Of a stretch of DNA of 64,000 nt, positions 16,908 to 26,825 are shown one piece after another. The stretch is from Terrimonas_B sp041743125. GTDB lineage: Bacteria; Bacteroidota; Bacteroidia; Chitinophagales; Chitinophagaceae. The first letter of the stretch is position 1. Each line of letters begins with the position of its first letter. Under the pieces are notes generated by a model, which made no database searches, was not told the origin of the DNA, and saw only the letters and a list, made by a program, of their open reading frames with translations. The position numbers were made by a program, and so were the translations under genes. Location of the stretch: positions 9,805 through 73,804 of the forward strand of contig JBGTNK010000297.1 of NCBI GenBank assembly GCA_041743125.1, given 5' to 3'.

Positions 16908-17423
16908 ATGTTTAAATCATCAGGTATGAAGACTTCATTCCCTATTTTTTTATCCTTATTTTTTGGGGTGGCCTGTAATGTGCAGGTATCGGAAACCGAA
17001 CTTCCATCAGAACAACCCATTGAAAATATGGACTCCCCTCAAAAATTAAGGGCAATATTCCCAACTGAGGACAGCGTTCCGGCCAATATCCAAATCGACA
17101 GTGTGATTCATATTTCTTTTATAAAGGATAGTGGATTAGTTGTAGTGAAAGGTCATTTAAAGAAAGCAGGGGATCCCGTTATTTGTTATTTGCCGGTAAA
17201 ACGGGGAAAAAAATTAACCGCCACCATTATTCCTGATAAAGGAAAAGCAAACTTCCGGTTCAGTCATTTAATTCTTCCGGATGGAAAATCAGATGGGCCA
17301 TTTGGAAATGTATTGAAATATGATATTAAACAAAAAGGGAATTATAAATTATATATCGCTCCCAATAAAATGGCCGGAGATCCGGTTAGCAGCGATTTTG
17401 ATCTAAAAATAAAAGTAGAATAG
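16908..17423 (+). CDS. Predicted lipoprotein of unknown function
   Basis: A 171-residue protein, or 165 if translation starts at the second Met (16926), which gives a tighter signal peptide. The signal ends in a lipobox-like GVAC. The mature part is beta-rich with VIHISFIKDSGLVVVKGHLKK and YKLYIAPNKMAGDP, resembling a single beta-sandwich domain. I recognise no family. It is convergent with the GH97 gene, with 2 nt between the stop codons. Confidence 0.7.
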   Translation: MFKSSGMKTSFPIFLSLFFGVACNVQVSETELPSEQPIENMDSPQKLRAIFPTEDSVPANIQIDSVIHISFIKDSGLVVVKGHLKKAGDPVICYLPVKRGKKLTATIIPDKGKANFRFSHLILPDGKSDGPFGNVLKYDIKQKGNYKLYIAPNKMAGDPVSSDFDLKIKVE

Positions 17424-17425
17424 GG

Positions 17426-19402
17426 TTATTTGTTTTTTTGAAGCTTCAAAACATATCCGCCACCCGGTGCCATTTTAATTGTTAAAGAGTCTCTCTTTGT
17501 GAATAACCAGGAAGAAAATTTATAATCAGAGGGATAGCGGTCAGCATTAATTCCATCTTCACATAAAGTGGCAGTATAATTTCCTGCATCCAAAAAGGAA
17601 AGGTCTACAGTAAATTGTCTCGAAGCCTGGTCCGTCATTGCTCCAATAAACCAATCTTCGCCCTTTCTTCTGGCAGTAATAATAAAGTCGCCTATTTTGC
17701 CATCCAATACAATTGTCGTGTCCCAGGTGGTGGGTATGCTTCCGATCAATTCCATAAAATCTGGTTCCAGTAAACCTTGTGAGGGATTCCCTGAAAAAAG
17801 CTGAATAGGGCTTTCATAAATGATAAACATAGCAGCCTGGTGGCAGCGTGTACCAATAGACATCACTTTATCTCCAATTGGCCTAAAAGTTTTTGGAGTT
17901 GCATTATCCAAAATACCGGGCTCATAATCAAGCGGGCCCGATGTCATGCGAATAAATGGTAAAAGCAAATTATGTTCGGGTGTTGCTTTTTCACTCCAGA
18001 TATTATATTCTGATCCCAACACACCTTCCCGGGTAACCGCATTGGGATAAGTGCGGTTAAAACCTGCGGGTTTAAAAGCGCCATGGTACATCACCATGAT
18101 CTGGTGCCGGGCACAAGCCTCTGCAACTTTAAAATAGAAATTCACCATTTGCTGATCATCCCGATCCATAAAATCTGTCATAATAAAATCAACTCCCCAT
18201 TTATTAAACTGGTCCAATGCAGCTTCTAATTGCCGTTCCAGCGTCATGGCAAGGGTCCACATACTAAGTTTAATATTTTTTTCCTTTGCGTATGCCGAAA
18301 TTTCTTCCATATTGATGTGCGGGTGCAGCTTAAAGAGATCATTATAATCACTCCACCCGGCATCCATCATGATCCGTTCGAAACCAAATCGTTTAGCAAA
18401 GTCAATATAAAATTTATAGGTGGCAGTGTTAACACCGGTTTTAAAAGGAACATTAAAAAGGTTAATTCCTATTATCCATTCATCCGTTCCTTTGCCGGGT
18501 TTTATCCAGGTAGTGTTTTTTAATCGGGAGGGAGAGGCCAAACGATAAACCATATCATTTGCCGGAAGTTCTTTATCTGTTAAAGCGATTAATATTACTC
18601 TCCATGGGAATTGCCTGGTTCCTTTTGTTTTAGCAATATATTCTTCTCTTTTAGTAACTACCCGCTGGGCAAATTCTCCACCTGAAACTTGTTCCTCCAG
18701 GGGATAAGGTGCAAATTGTCCAGACAAGGTATTGTTTTCATTGCCGGTTAAAAACATCCCTGGATAATCCTCCAGGTCAGACTCTGTAATGACAATTTTA
18801 GGACCTGCTTCGGGGGCTAGAAGAACAGGCGTAAAGCATAAATTGCTTTTGGTTAGGCTGTCTATTGATTTTACCTGGTAAGGTTCTTCAAAGCTGGTAT
18901 GATAAATATCCAGGTTTTCCCTTTTTACCACTTCAGGAAAATAGATAAGATGATTTGACGGGAAATTAAAAGAAGCTAATTCATTTTTAATAAGGATGCT
19001 ATCTTTAAAATGAGAAACAAACTTATAGGCAACTCCATCATTATATACTCTGAACACTACGCTGAACGGTTGCCTGAACCGAATGGTGAGTTCGTTATAA
19101 ATGTCTGGAATATTTTTTCTTTTTTCTGGTACCGGGGATATGATGACAGAGTTGTTATTTCGCCTTGTTATTTTTTTAAGAGAAATATTTCCTGAGATAT
19201 TGGCTCCGTCTGTCAGGAAGATATTAATATCAGAGGGAAGTAAGATGATTTTGTAATTATAAAAAATAGAATATGACAGCTTTTCACCGGCGTTAATAAT
19301 TGTTTTTATTTTTCCGTCAGGAGAAGAAATTTCAATTGACTCTGTTGCTTTACAGTGCCAGAATGTAAGCAGGAAAATAATAGTAAGCCGGGAATTTTTC
19401 AT
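17426..19402 (-). CDS. Glycoside hydrolase family 97 (alpha-glucosidase/alpha-galactosidase)
   Basis: A 658-residue exported enzyme (signal peptide over the first 20 residues). It has the GH97 three-part layout: N-terminal beta-super-sandwich (about 20-280), a TIM barrel with MMDAGWSD and GVDFIMTDFMDRDDQ (D410-D416), MVMYHGAFKPAGFNRTYPN and REGVLGSEYN, then a C-terminal beta-domain. GH97 removes terminal alpha-linked glucose or galactose. Inverting (SusB-like) and retaining members differ in catalytic residues. The Asp in the TDFMDRDD segment suits a retaining nucleophile, but I cannot settle the subgroup. No SusC/D genes adjoin it. Confidence 0.9.
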   Translation of the reverse strand: MKNSRLTIIFLLTFWHCKATESIEISSPDGKIKTIINAGEKLSYSIFYNYKIILLPSDINIFLTDGANISGNISLKKITRRNNNSVIISPVPEKRKNIPDIYNELTIRFRQPFSVVFRVYNDGVAYKFVSHFKDSILIKNELASFNFPSNHLIYFPEVVKRENLDIYHTSFEEPYQVKSIDSLTKSNLCFTPVLLAPEAGPKIVITESDLEDYPGMFLTGNENNTLSGQFAPYPLEEQVSGGEFAQRVVTKREEYIAKTKGTRQFPWRVILIALTDKELPANDMVYRLASPSRLKNTTWIKPGKGTDEWIIGINLFNVPFKTGVNTATYKFYIDFAKRFGFERIMMDAGWSDYNDLFKLHPHINMEEISAYAKEKNIKLSMWTLAMTLERQLEAALDQFNKWGVDFIMTDFMDRDDQQMVNFYFKVAEACARHQIMVMYHGAFKPAGFNRTYPNAVTREGVLGSEYNIWSEKATPEHNLLLPFIRMTSGPLDYEPGILDNATPKTFRPIGDKVMSIGTRCHQAAMFIIYESPIQLFSGNPSQGLLEPDFMELIGSIPTTWDTTIVLDGKIGDFIITARRKGEDWFIGAMTDQASRQFTVDLSFLDAGNYTATLCEDGINADRYPSDYKFSSWLFTKRDSLTIKMAPGGGYVLKLQKNK

Positions 19403-19571
19403 GTTAGAATATTAACCGGGTGAAAATAGCAAAAGTTCCTCTTTAAAGGTATTACAACAAGTAGGATATCATGCTAAAAAGGGCAAAGATACTTCCTGCC
19501 GCCAGCCAATTCTTATCAAAAAATAAAATTGAGAAATAGCTAATTCACAAATTAATCTGAATTGAGACTTG

Positions 19572-20930
19572 TTAATCCAATGCCCTTACTTTTGATACCA
19601 TCAGGCTTATCACCAGCCCCAACAACCCAATTAATGCAAATGAATAGCGAAGGTTAAGCAATTCGGCAACATAGCCTATAAGTGGCGGCCCCATCAAAAA
19701 ACCAAGAAAGCTTATACTAGAGACGGCGGTTAATGCTACGCCGGGAGGAATATTTGAATTTCTTCCTGCCGCACTATACACCATCGGTACAATGGATGAT
19801 ACACCAAAACCTACAAGCAGAAATCCCAGGGTGGCAGAAATAATATGAGGAAATAATACAGATGTAAACAACCCTGTGGAAATCAATATCCCGCTAATGC
19901 GCAACATTTTTTTTCTGCCATGTTTTGCAATTAATTTATCACCAACAAACCTGCCGCTGGCCATAGCCACCATAAATGTCATATACCCCAGGGCTATAAG
20001 TGATTGGGGCGCATGCACTATTTGTTTGAAGTAAACTCCACTCCAATCAAACATAGCACCTTCACTTGCCATACTGAAAAAACCAATAGTGCCTAGTTGC
20101 ATCAGCATGGTATCAGGCTTTGAAAAAAAAGGCCTTTTGGGCCGGGGGACCGCTTTACCCGTTTGCAGATATTTCTGTGCAATCACAACGGTCAAAATAA
20201 CAAAACCGGCTACTATTAAAAAATGGGTGGAAGGAGTAAAATGAAGTGCCATCATTAATAATCCAATAGCCGCACCTGTAAATCCTGCTATGCTCCAAAC
20301 ACCGTGAAAAGAAGTCATGATGGGCCTTTCAAATATTTTTTCAGCTCTTATTGCTTGCGTATTTACCGAAATATTACACATATTTCCACACACGCCGAAA
20401 AAGTATAAGCTTAAAAACAAGTGCCATGGTTGTGATGCAAGGCTAATAGTGGTGAGGCAAAGTGTATATAACACGGCACAAATTCGTAAAACCTTTTTAC
20501 TGCCAAAATGAGTGACCAATCTTCCTGAAAAAGGCATGGCCGACAACTGACCCGAAGGCAAAGCCAGTAAGATACTGCCCAAAGCAGCATCACTTAAATT
20601 TAATGTGTATTTCAAATCTGGAATTCGACTAGCCCAGGTTGCAAAACTAAGACCCTGGCAAAAAAAGAAGGAAGAAACGGCTATTCGGATTTGTTTTCTT
20701 GAATATACAGGAGTAATGTGGATTGTTTCCGGTTTTGGTTTTATAAAAAAAGGCCTTAGCGGCGTTACTACTTTTTGAAATATTTTATAAAAATCTACTA
20801 TACCTGTTTTCAACTTAGCTGCTTTTTTATGAATGGCAAGCAACTTATTAATCCTTTTTTTTAAAAATAAAATAAGGCAAATATACTGGTTAAATAATAT
20901 AGGAAAAACCTCCAGGCCTGCTATCTTCAT
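19572..20930 (-). CDS. MFS transporter (YbjJ/fucose-permease-like) with doubtful N-terminal extension
   Basis: A 452-codon frame. From about residue 84 it is a 12-helix MFS carrier: FFFCQGLSFATWASRIPDLK, SGRLVTHFGSKKVLRIC in loop 2-3, and GRFVGDKLIAKHGRKKMLRISG in the second half. This fits the YbjJ-like branch. The first 80 residues match nothing typical and contain an exact -7 box (20878-20885), so the real start may be a downstream non-ATG codon, for example the TTG encoding residue 29. No further ATG occurs before the first membrane helix. Substrate unknown. Confidence 0.82.
   Translation of the reverse strand: MKIAGLEVFPILFNQYICLILFLKKRINKLLAIHKKAAKLKTGIVDFYKIFQKVVTPLRPFFIKPKPETIHITPVYSRKQIRIAVSSFFFCQGLSFATWASRIPDLKYTLNLSDAALGSILLALPSGQLSAMPFSGRLVTHFGSKKVLRICAVLYTLCLTTISLASQPWHLFLSLYFFGVCGNMCNISVNTQAIRAEKIFERPIMTSFHGVWSIAGFTGAAIGLLMMALHFTPSTHFLIVAGFVILTVVIAQKYLQTGKAVPRPKRPFFSKPDTMLMQLGTIGFFSMASEGAMFDWSGVYFKQIVHAPQSLIALGYMTFMVAMASGRFVGDKLIAKHGRKKMLRISGILISTGLFTSVLFPHIISATLGFLLVGFGVSSIVPMVYSAAGRNSNIPPGVALTAVSSISFLGFLMGPPLIGYVAELLNLRYSFALIGLLGLVISLMVSKVRALD
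20878..20885 (-). promoter_or_regulatory. Candidate -7 box inside the N-terminal extension of the MFS gene
   Basis: The minus strand reads TATATTTG, an exact TAnnTTTG match. Its position 45 nt inside the longest frame argues for a shorter protein. Confidence 0.35.
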
Positions 20931-20978
20931 AACAGTAGTAGGGTTTTCAAATAAAAATGAATAGCAAATAGGGTGATT

Positions 20979-21395
20979 TTATTGACTTTTTTTGCCTTTT
21001 AGTTGTTCAGCGTTTTTTGATCCGGAAGTTTCCGGTGCCAATTTCGTAGTTGGATCAGGACTGCCATCCAGGGATTGCTCATCATCGAGTAGTTTCCTTA
21101 TATCCTTAGTAATATTTGTATTGAGCTGATCCGCTTTCTTTTCCTGATCATCGATTTTTCCGGGTTTCAATGATGGTTCTCTTTCAAGTTCTGGATGGAT
21201 GTCGTTGATTTGTGAATCTTTCAAATATTTTGGTTTCGACATAATCGGTTTATTTAAATTATTATTTGGGGAATCTTCACCCCATGAAATATCTAAATCA
21301 AAATTTTTATTTAAAGAATCCTGGATCTGAATAACATGACCAAAAAATAAGTTCTCATCTTTTTGCTTGATCCCTCTGTAAGCAATTCTTTTCAA
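20979..21395 (-). CDS. Hypothetical charged, probably disordered protein
   Basis: A 138-codon frame. The C-terminal 87 residues, from Met 52 (21242; MSKPKYLKDSQINDIHPE), are hydrophilic and rich in Lys, Glu, Asp and Pro, with no hydrophobic core. They look intrinsically disordered. The N-terminal 51 residues have a different composition, so either start is possible. No family recognised. Confidence 0.45.
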   Translation of the reverse strand: MKRIAYRGIKQKDENLFFGHVIQIQDSLNKNFDLDISWGEDSPNNNLNKPIMSKPKYLKDSQINDIHPELEREPSLKPGKIDDQEKKADQLNTNITKDIRKLLDDEQSLDGSPDPTTKLAPETSGSKNAEQLKGKKSQ

Positions 21396-21549
21396 GCTTA
21401 AAAAGGCAATGCAGTGTAGGGATAAAATAGCTTAAACGAAATAAGTAGCTTAAAATTTATCAAAGAACAATACTTGATAAATCTCAATAATTTTTTGTCC
21501 AGGGAACGATAAATGCAATCTACACCTGTATTCCGCCAACGGGCAATTA

Positions 21550-21714
21550 TTATTTTCTTGTTTTTCTAACAATCCAGAGAATAAGGACAACGACAAGACC
21601 TACTAAAAAAAGGGCCCACCACATACCCGCCTTAAAAATGGTTTCCACAGCGCCACAACCACTCAACACAAACAGAGCAAAAAACAGGATAAATAACAAG
21701 GGAGATAATTTCAT
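21550..21714 (-). CDS. 54-residue lipoprotein with one membrane helix
   Basis: A short frame from ATG 21714 to TAA 21550 encodes 54 residues. It has a signal peptide with lipobox LSGC (Cys20), then GAVETIFKAGMWWALF and a second hydrophobic run VGLVVVLILWIV, ending in RKTRK. It resembles the tiny exported or membrane proteins common in Bacteroidota with no assigned function. It lies alone between the CvpA-CAP gene and the hypothetical gene, all on the minus strand. Confidence 0.65.
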   Translation of the reverse strand: MKLSPLLFILFFALFVLSGCGAVETIFKAGMWWALFLVGLVVVLILWIVRKTRK

Positions 21715-21865
21715 ATATTTTTTTTGAATTTTAAAAATTCAACTATTGTACCATAATAATTATCAAGAAAAACGGGGAAACATTTAACCTCAGATGATAG
21801 CGAATATCCAAATCAGGATTGATGGATTAATACAAGTCCCGGATAGGGAAATAATCTTAAAAAAC

Positions 21866-22819
21866 TCAATTCCTGAATTCCTGGCTAATCATAAGACCAT
21901 AAAAACCGCCGTCCAGGACCCCAATACCCAGTCGTCCAAACGCGGGATGTAAAATATTGGCCCTATGGCCCGGAGAGTTCATCAGATTTATATGTGCAAT
22001 TTCAAGTGTTTGAGCAAGTGCAAGGTTTTCACCTGCATTTAAAAACCGTACACCTGACGCTCTCATTCTGTCGAAAGGTGTTTTGCCTTCAGGAGTGTTA
22101 TGGGAAAAATACCCCCGGACAAACATGTCACGGGAATGGGCTCTGGCTACCCGGGTTAATTCAGGATCATTTTTTAATAGCGGTAATCCTTCCTTCGTCC
22201 TTTCTTTATTTACTAATTCCAGCATTTTCATTTCTAAAAAAGGACGGGCAACAGCATTATTATATGTAAATCCCAGGGGTACTTTTTTATTAGAGGCCGG
22301 ATCTACCATCAGGCTGTTCATAGTATGGCGAACGGCCTCATCAAAAACGGGGGCCAGTTTTTTATTAGCCCATTCCGATTGCATAGCTAGAGAGGTAGCC
22401 CATTTACTGTTTCGGGTTTCCCTGGTTATAATATCTTTTAATGGAAGAGCGAGTAATAATGCTGATAGAATAATGGCGATTATCCAACCATTGAAGGCGC
22501 CCGGTATGATACCCAAAAATTTGTTTACTCTATTATGATTGCTTTGCTCTGGAACCGCACGTATGAGATAATGGCCTAATGCATTTATTAGTAAACGACT
22601 TACAAAAAGAGTGAGTAAAAACGAAATGGGCAATAGCCATACTGGTAAATCGAGAAATGAGTCCAACAAGCGGGCCGTATAGCTATAAAATAAATAAGCC
22701 AGGATGAAACTCCCGATCCAACCAGCCAAATCTAATGAGCCTAAAATAAATCCACGACTAATGCCTGCCCAAACGGCAAAAACAATAACAAGGAGCAACG
22801 AAAGATCCACCCAATTCAT
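21866..22819 (-). CDS. CvpA-type membrane domain fused to a CAP/SCP domain
   Basis: A 317-residue fusion. Residues 1-135 form the four-helix CvpA (colicin V production) membrane domain, starting MNWVDLSLLLVIVFAVWAG. A linker leads to a CAP (SCP/PR1) domain at about 195-317, with MLELVNKERTKEGLPLL, RVARAHSRDMFVRGYFSH, AGENLA and MNSPGHRANILHPAFGRLG. CAP domains are extracytoplasmic and use His/Glu pairs. The topology places it in the periplasm. Such fusions occur elsewhere, but the partner is unknown. Confidence 0.88.
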   Translation of the reverse strand: MNWVDLSLLLVIVFAVWAGISRGFILGSLDLAGWIGSFILAYLFYSYTARLLDSFLDLPVWLLPISFLLTLFVSRLLINALGHYLIRAVPEQSNHNRVNKFLGIIPGAFNGWIIAIILSALLLALPLKDIITRETRNSKWATSLAMQSEWANKKLAPVFDEAVRHTMNSLMVDPASNKKVPLGFTYNNAVARPFLEMKMLELVNKERTKEGLPLLKNDPELTRVARAHSRDMFVRGYFSHNTPEGKTPFDRMRASGVRFLNAGENLALAQTLEIAHINLMNSPGHRANILHPAFGRLGIGVLDGGFYGLMISQEFRN

Positions 22820-22969
22820 GCTAAAATTTATAAAGAATCAAAACAAATTACATGCCTGCTCATTTCAGAATACTTACTGAAAACAATTAAACAGATAACA
22901 AAGTATTTGGATAATGTTAATCTTTAAAATACCTGCAAGTACTATCTAAAGGACTATTTATGATGAGTT

Positions 22970-23836
22970 CTAGTTGCAGGATGATTCCAATTGCTTTATG
23001 AAATGCGGTTTATAATTTTTGGAATTGAGGTCCATGCATCCTTCCAGGTTAAGAAGTTTGATGTTCCTGAAATCAATTGGCTGACCTTCGCTTTGCAGAG
23101 CAATAAATCCTTCTTTTAGGATCTTTCCATCCATTTTTTGGGCTGTATCAAACCGGTTTACAATAGGCCCTCCAATCTGGGGTTGAGAATATTTCAAAAC
23201 GGTATCTCCGTTGATAATGTGAATAATCAAAGAATCCCCAAGGGCAATTAATTCGGCGCTAACCCATTGGTTGGGTGTGAAGGTTTTGGAGCTGGATTCA
23301 ATACAATGCCTTGTATCCAATTTTCCTTCATATACTACATGCGTTCCTGGTGAGCACATATTACCTGTAGGCCGGGGTTTTCCATCTTCTAAACCGGCCA
23401 GTAGTTGCATTTCGACAGATATGGGCCAATCCTGTTCTTTAAGAATATTGCGCGGATCCTGGGAATGAAACATTATTCCACTATTCAGTATGGTGTATTC
23501 GGGTGCATCCTTTCTCCACTCATCAGCAAAGCGATATTCAAGTTTAAGGTGGTAATATGAAAAAGGCGTTTTATAATAAAGATGTCCAAAGCGTTCATTG
23601 AATTGATCATAACGATCATAACGGATTTTAAGAATGCTATCTTCTACCCTAAAAGTATTGCCAAAGTTATCTCCCGTCTCATGATGATGGATTTTTACGA
23701 CCCAATCATTAATATCCTTGCCATTGAAAAGCTGAATCCAATCCTGGTTCTCCTGCTTTTGAGCATCGGAGGAACAAGAAAAAAAGAGATAGGATAAAAG
23801 CAGAATAAAATTAAAGCTGAGCGGTAAGGGTCGCAT
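22970..23836 (-). CDS. DUF1080 (3-keto-disaccharide hydrolase domain) lipoprotein
   Basis: A 288-residue exported protein with lipobox FFSC near residue 21. The single domain begins DWIQLFNGKDINDWVVK (about 32-48) and continues with FGHLYYKTPFSYYHLKLEY, NSGIMFHSQDP and PISVEMQLLAG, all DUF1080 hallmarks. The fold is concanavalin-like. Members of this group cleave 3-keto-glycosides or bind sugars. Substrate unknown. No oxidoreductase or transporter partner lies beside it. Confidence 0.88.
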   Translation of the reverse strand: MRPLPLSFNFILLLSYLFFSCSSDAQKQENQDWIQLFNGKDINDWVVKIHHHETGDNFGNTFRVEDSILKIRYDRYDQFNERFGHLYYKTPFSYYHLKLEYRFADEWRKDAPEYTILNSGIMFHSQDPRNILKEQDWPISVEMQLLAGLEDGKPRPTGNMCSPGTHVVYEGKLDTRHCIESSSKTFTPNQWVSAELIALGDSLIIHIINGDTVLKYSQPQIGGPIVNRFDTAQKMDGKILKEGFIALQSEGQPIDFRNIKLLNLEGCMDLNSKNYKPHFIKQLESSCN

Positions 23837-24046
23837 ATTGTTGAATTAAAGAAAGAAAAGAAGTTAAAAATAAAGGTATTAGGCGTTTTGCAAGGGATTT
23901 TCAAAAAAATCATTTAGGTCGTTATAATCTTGGTTTGGTTTCTGCATAGGGGTTTATCCTGATAAATTTTCCGGGGGAATAAAATATTAAGCAAATAATT
24001 ACTATTTTGTCAGGAACCGTCCTTTTGAAACCAAAACATCCACCTT

Positions 24047-25456
24047 ATGAACTATATTCAGTTATTGCAACCCCGCAATGAGTATTTTAAGATCATTCGT
24101 TCGAAGCTATTTGAGTTTCTGAAATTAATAAATAATAATTTGGTGTCGTTTTTACATAAAGTGAAGGGGATAGGTGTTTCTGACGAAATGAATGAATATG
24201 AAAAGAGCAGGTTAGGAATTTTTAATTACCTCAATCTTTTTCAGCTCATTTCCGGCATTATAGTTCCTGTATTAGGAATTTTTCAGGGGGGTAAAATACC
24301 AATTACTGGCTGGCTCATTGCTTGCCTGCCCCCATTATTAAGCATTTTTATTTTATACCTTAACAAGCGGCAAAAGTTCCAGGATGCATTACTTGTATAT
24401 TTTATATTTTATCCCTTTTTCACTTGCCTCAGTTACATCAATGGGATAAATTTCGGAATTGAGTTATCTTTTATCCTGTACGGCGTATTAGCAGTATTTT
24501 TTATTCGGGATATTGGCTACATGATCTTCTCCATTAGCTTCTCTATGATCAGCTATTTTATCTTGACTGTCGTCCTAAAAAAATATCCCTATCAGCTTGA
24601 ACAGATCAATTACGTAGGTTACCTGATTAACCAGGTCCTCGCCATTATTTATATCTTTTACGGGCTCTACCTCATTAAAAAGGAAAATACGAACTACCAG
24701 GCCAGCATGCAGTTACATAATGCAGTTTTAAAAAAGAATAATGGAGAAATACAAAAACAAGCACAGGAACTGGATGAGTTAAATTCTCTAAAAAGTAAAT
24801 TGTTTTCTGTTATTTCCCATGATCTTAAAGCTCCGATGTATGCCTTACGCAACCTTTTTGACGATATGCAAAAACTGGATATGCCGGCAGAAGAAATAAA
24901 GGCCATGATTCCGGATGTAAAAAATGATTTGAATTTTACAGTAAGTCTGATGGATAACCTGTTACAATGGGCCAAAAGCCAGATGCAGGCCCACAAGGTG
25001 CATGCGGATTTTATCAACGTAAGAGAGATGATTGAAGAGGTTATGAAATTATTGTATTTACAGGCGGAAGCAAAAAAAATACATATTGAAAATAAAGCTT
25101 CTGAGGGATTTATTGCCTGGGCTGACCGCGATATGATCAACTTAGTGTTGCGCAATCTTGTTTCCAATGCAATAAAATTTTCTCCCTCGGGGGGCAAAAT
25201 ATCTATTGGTACTTTCGATCAATCCCTTTTTACTGAAATATATGTAAAGGATTCAGGGAAAGGTATTAGTAAAGAAGAATTGCTAAAGATCGGGGGTCAG
25301 GAATTTTATAGTAGTAATGGAACAGCCCAGGAACAAGGTACAGGCTTGGGGCTGATGCTGTGTAAAGAATTTCTGGCAAAGAATAAAGGACAGCTTAATA
25401 TTCAAAGTGAGCCCGGTAAAGGAAGTGTATTTTCATTTATATTGCCAAAACCCTGA
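24047..25456 (+). CDS. Membrane sensor histidine kinase without adjacent response regulator
   Basis: A 469-residue kinase. Six hydrophobic segments (about 58-215) form the membrane sensor with no extracellular domain. A short coiled coil then leads to the HisKA box FSVISHDLKAPM, with His258 as the phosphorylation site. The HATPase domain has the N box NLVLRNLVSNAIKFS, G1 DSGKGIS and G2 GTGLGLMLCKEF. No response-regulator gene is next to it, so its partner must be elsewhere. The N-terminal 50 residues are hydrophilic and unusual. Confidence 0.9.
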   Translation: MNYIQLLQPRNEYFKIIRSKLFEFLKLINNNLVSFLHKVKGIGVSDEMNEYEKSRLGIFNYLNLFQLISGIIVPVLGIFQGGKIPITGWLIACLPPLLSIFILYLNKRQKFQDALLVYFIFYPFFTCLSYINGINFGIELSFILYGVLAVFFIRDIGYMIFSISFSMISYFILTVVLKKYPYQLEQINYVGYLINQVLAIIYIFYGLYLIKKENTNYQASMQLHNAVLKKNNGEIQKQAQELDELNSLKSKLFSVISHDLKAPMYALRNLFDDMQKLDMPAEEIKAMIPDVKNDLNFTVSLMDNLLQWAKSQMQAHKVHADFINVREMIEEVMKLLYLQAEAKKIHIENKASEGFIAWADRDMINLVLRNLVSNAIKFSPSGGKISIGTFDQSLFTEIYVKDSGKGISKEELLKIGGQEFYSSNGTAQEQGTGLGLMLCKEFLAKNKGQLNIQSEPGKGSVFSFILPKP

Positions 25457-25560
25457 TATATTATTTTTTGTAGTTTATTATTTATTTCCATCTTATTCAA
25501 CTATCCATAAATAAGGTTCCTCCACTCTCCCGCGTTTAATAATAAAACTTCTCAATTCGT

Positions 25561-25590
25561 TTGAATTTTTAACAAAAACATTTAGTTTCG
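25561..25590 (+). promoter_or_regulatory. Candidate sigma-A type promoter for the gene at 25680
   Basis: TTG (25561-25563), a 19-nt spacer, then TAGTTTCG (25583-25590). This is close to the Bacteroidota TTG-N19-TAnnTTTG form with one mismatch. It would give a leader of about 80 nt. Confidence 0.45.
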
Positions 25591-25679
25591 TATTCTACAC
25601 AGCCAAAGTGCTATAATACTCCCGTTGGGATTCCTTTAAAAAACCCTCAAATAAATAAAAATGAAGACCAGAGTTGATT

Positions 25680-26708
25680 ATGGTGAGAATTTTACTATTT
25701 CTCTTTTTGCAGGGTTCTATATTTACTTTAAGTCATGCACAGTCTTTCACCGTGGATGACTTGATGACGCTGGCTTCCTTGTCTCCAAAGAAATTTGATA
25801 ACTACATGAATGAAAAGGGATATTTATCCGGGGGCAAGAAGATGCAGGATGATGCGATGGCCTTTACCTTTTTTGAAAAAATAAAACTAAGTCTGGAAGA
25901 TACCATCATTCAAAACAGGAGTGTTGGTCTTTATAAAAAGGATAACGCTTTTTGTTATTCTTATAATACAACTTCCAGGGAAGATTATCAGCAAGGCCTC
26001 GAGAGGTTAAAGCAAAGCCATTTTTTTTATGGAGAAAATAAGGACGATAATACCGAACCCAAATTGTTTCAAAAGAAAAATCTCACCGTTCAGATAAACA
26101 CTGAAGTTGAAAATGGCTGCACCGTGTATTCATTTACGTTAAAAAAGCAACAATTACCGGGAAATGTTTTGTTTGCTGAAGATCTGCTGGGTTTTGATTC
26201 ACATGAATACCTTCTTACTTATTTTGGAGAGCAGAATGTAAAGAAAGATGTATACTATTTTTCTGAGAAAAAAGTAAAGAAGTGCTCCGTCTTATATGGC
26301 AATAGTAACCAGCAGGCGGTTTTTGTTTGGGACGATGAAAATAATTTATGTAAACTTTCCTATATACTGATTAGTGGGATCTTACCAACTGAAAGTTATC
26401 TTCCTTTTAATGATAATATCAGCCGCAATAAATGGGGCTTCAGAAGTGGTATATATTCTGGCATGAGTATCAGGGACCTTCTCCGGTTAAACGGCAATGA
26501 CTTTAGATTTTATGGAGTCGATTCTGAATTTTCACTCATGGTGGAACCAGAGAATACCGGGAAGCTTGATTTTAAAAAGATCGGTATCATGCTCACAAGC
26601 ATTGATGGTACGGGACCCGCCTTATTAAAGAAAGCTAAAATCAGTGCAGAAGAGGCGGTAGAAAATCGAATCGCTCTTCATGTATTTTATATCATGCTTA
26701 CTCCATAA
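25680..26708 (+). CDS. Exported protein of unknown function
   Basis: A 342-residue protein. The frame also opens at TTG 25674, but ATG 25680 gives a clean signal peptide (MVRILLFLFLQGSIFTLSHAQ). The mature part begins FTVDDLMTLASLSPKKFDNY. It has two similar stretches, each describing a folded beta-rich unit (residues 30-150 and 170-340). No family recognised. A similar N-terminal pattern (LASLSPKKFDNYM) is one I associate with Chitinophagaceae hypothetical proteins, but this is not firm. Confidence 0.7.
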   Translation: MVRILLFLFLQGSIFTLSHAQSFTVDDLMTLASLSPKKFDNYMNEKGYLSGGKKMQDDAMAFTFFEKIKLSLEDTIIQNRSVGLYKKDNAFCYSYNTTSREDYQQGLERLKQSHFFYGENKDDNTEPKLFQKKNLTVQINTEVENGCTVYSFTLKKQQLPGNVLFAEDLLGFDSHEYLLTYFGEQNVKKDVYYFSEKKVKKCSVLYGNSNQQAVFVWDDENNLCKLSYILISGILPTESYLPFNDNISRNKWGFRSGIYSGMSIRDLLRLNGNDFRFYGVDSEFSLMVEPENTGKLDFKKIGIMLTSIDGTGPALLKKAKISAEEAVENRIALHVFYIMLTP

Positions 26709-26825
26709 TGCGCAGCCTTAAGGCATTTAAGTGGCATTTTCTTTTACCATACCTGGAGCCTAAGGTTATTTTTACAATCAATAGTTACTGGTCATCCAAT
26801 TCATGCCATTACATTTAGTAAATTT

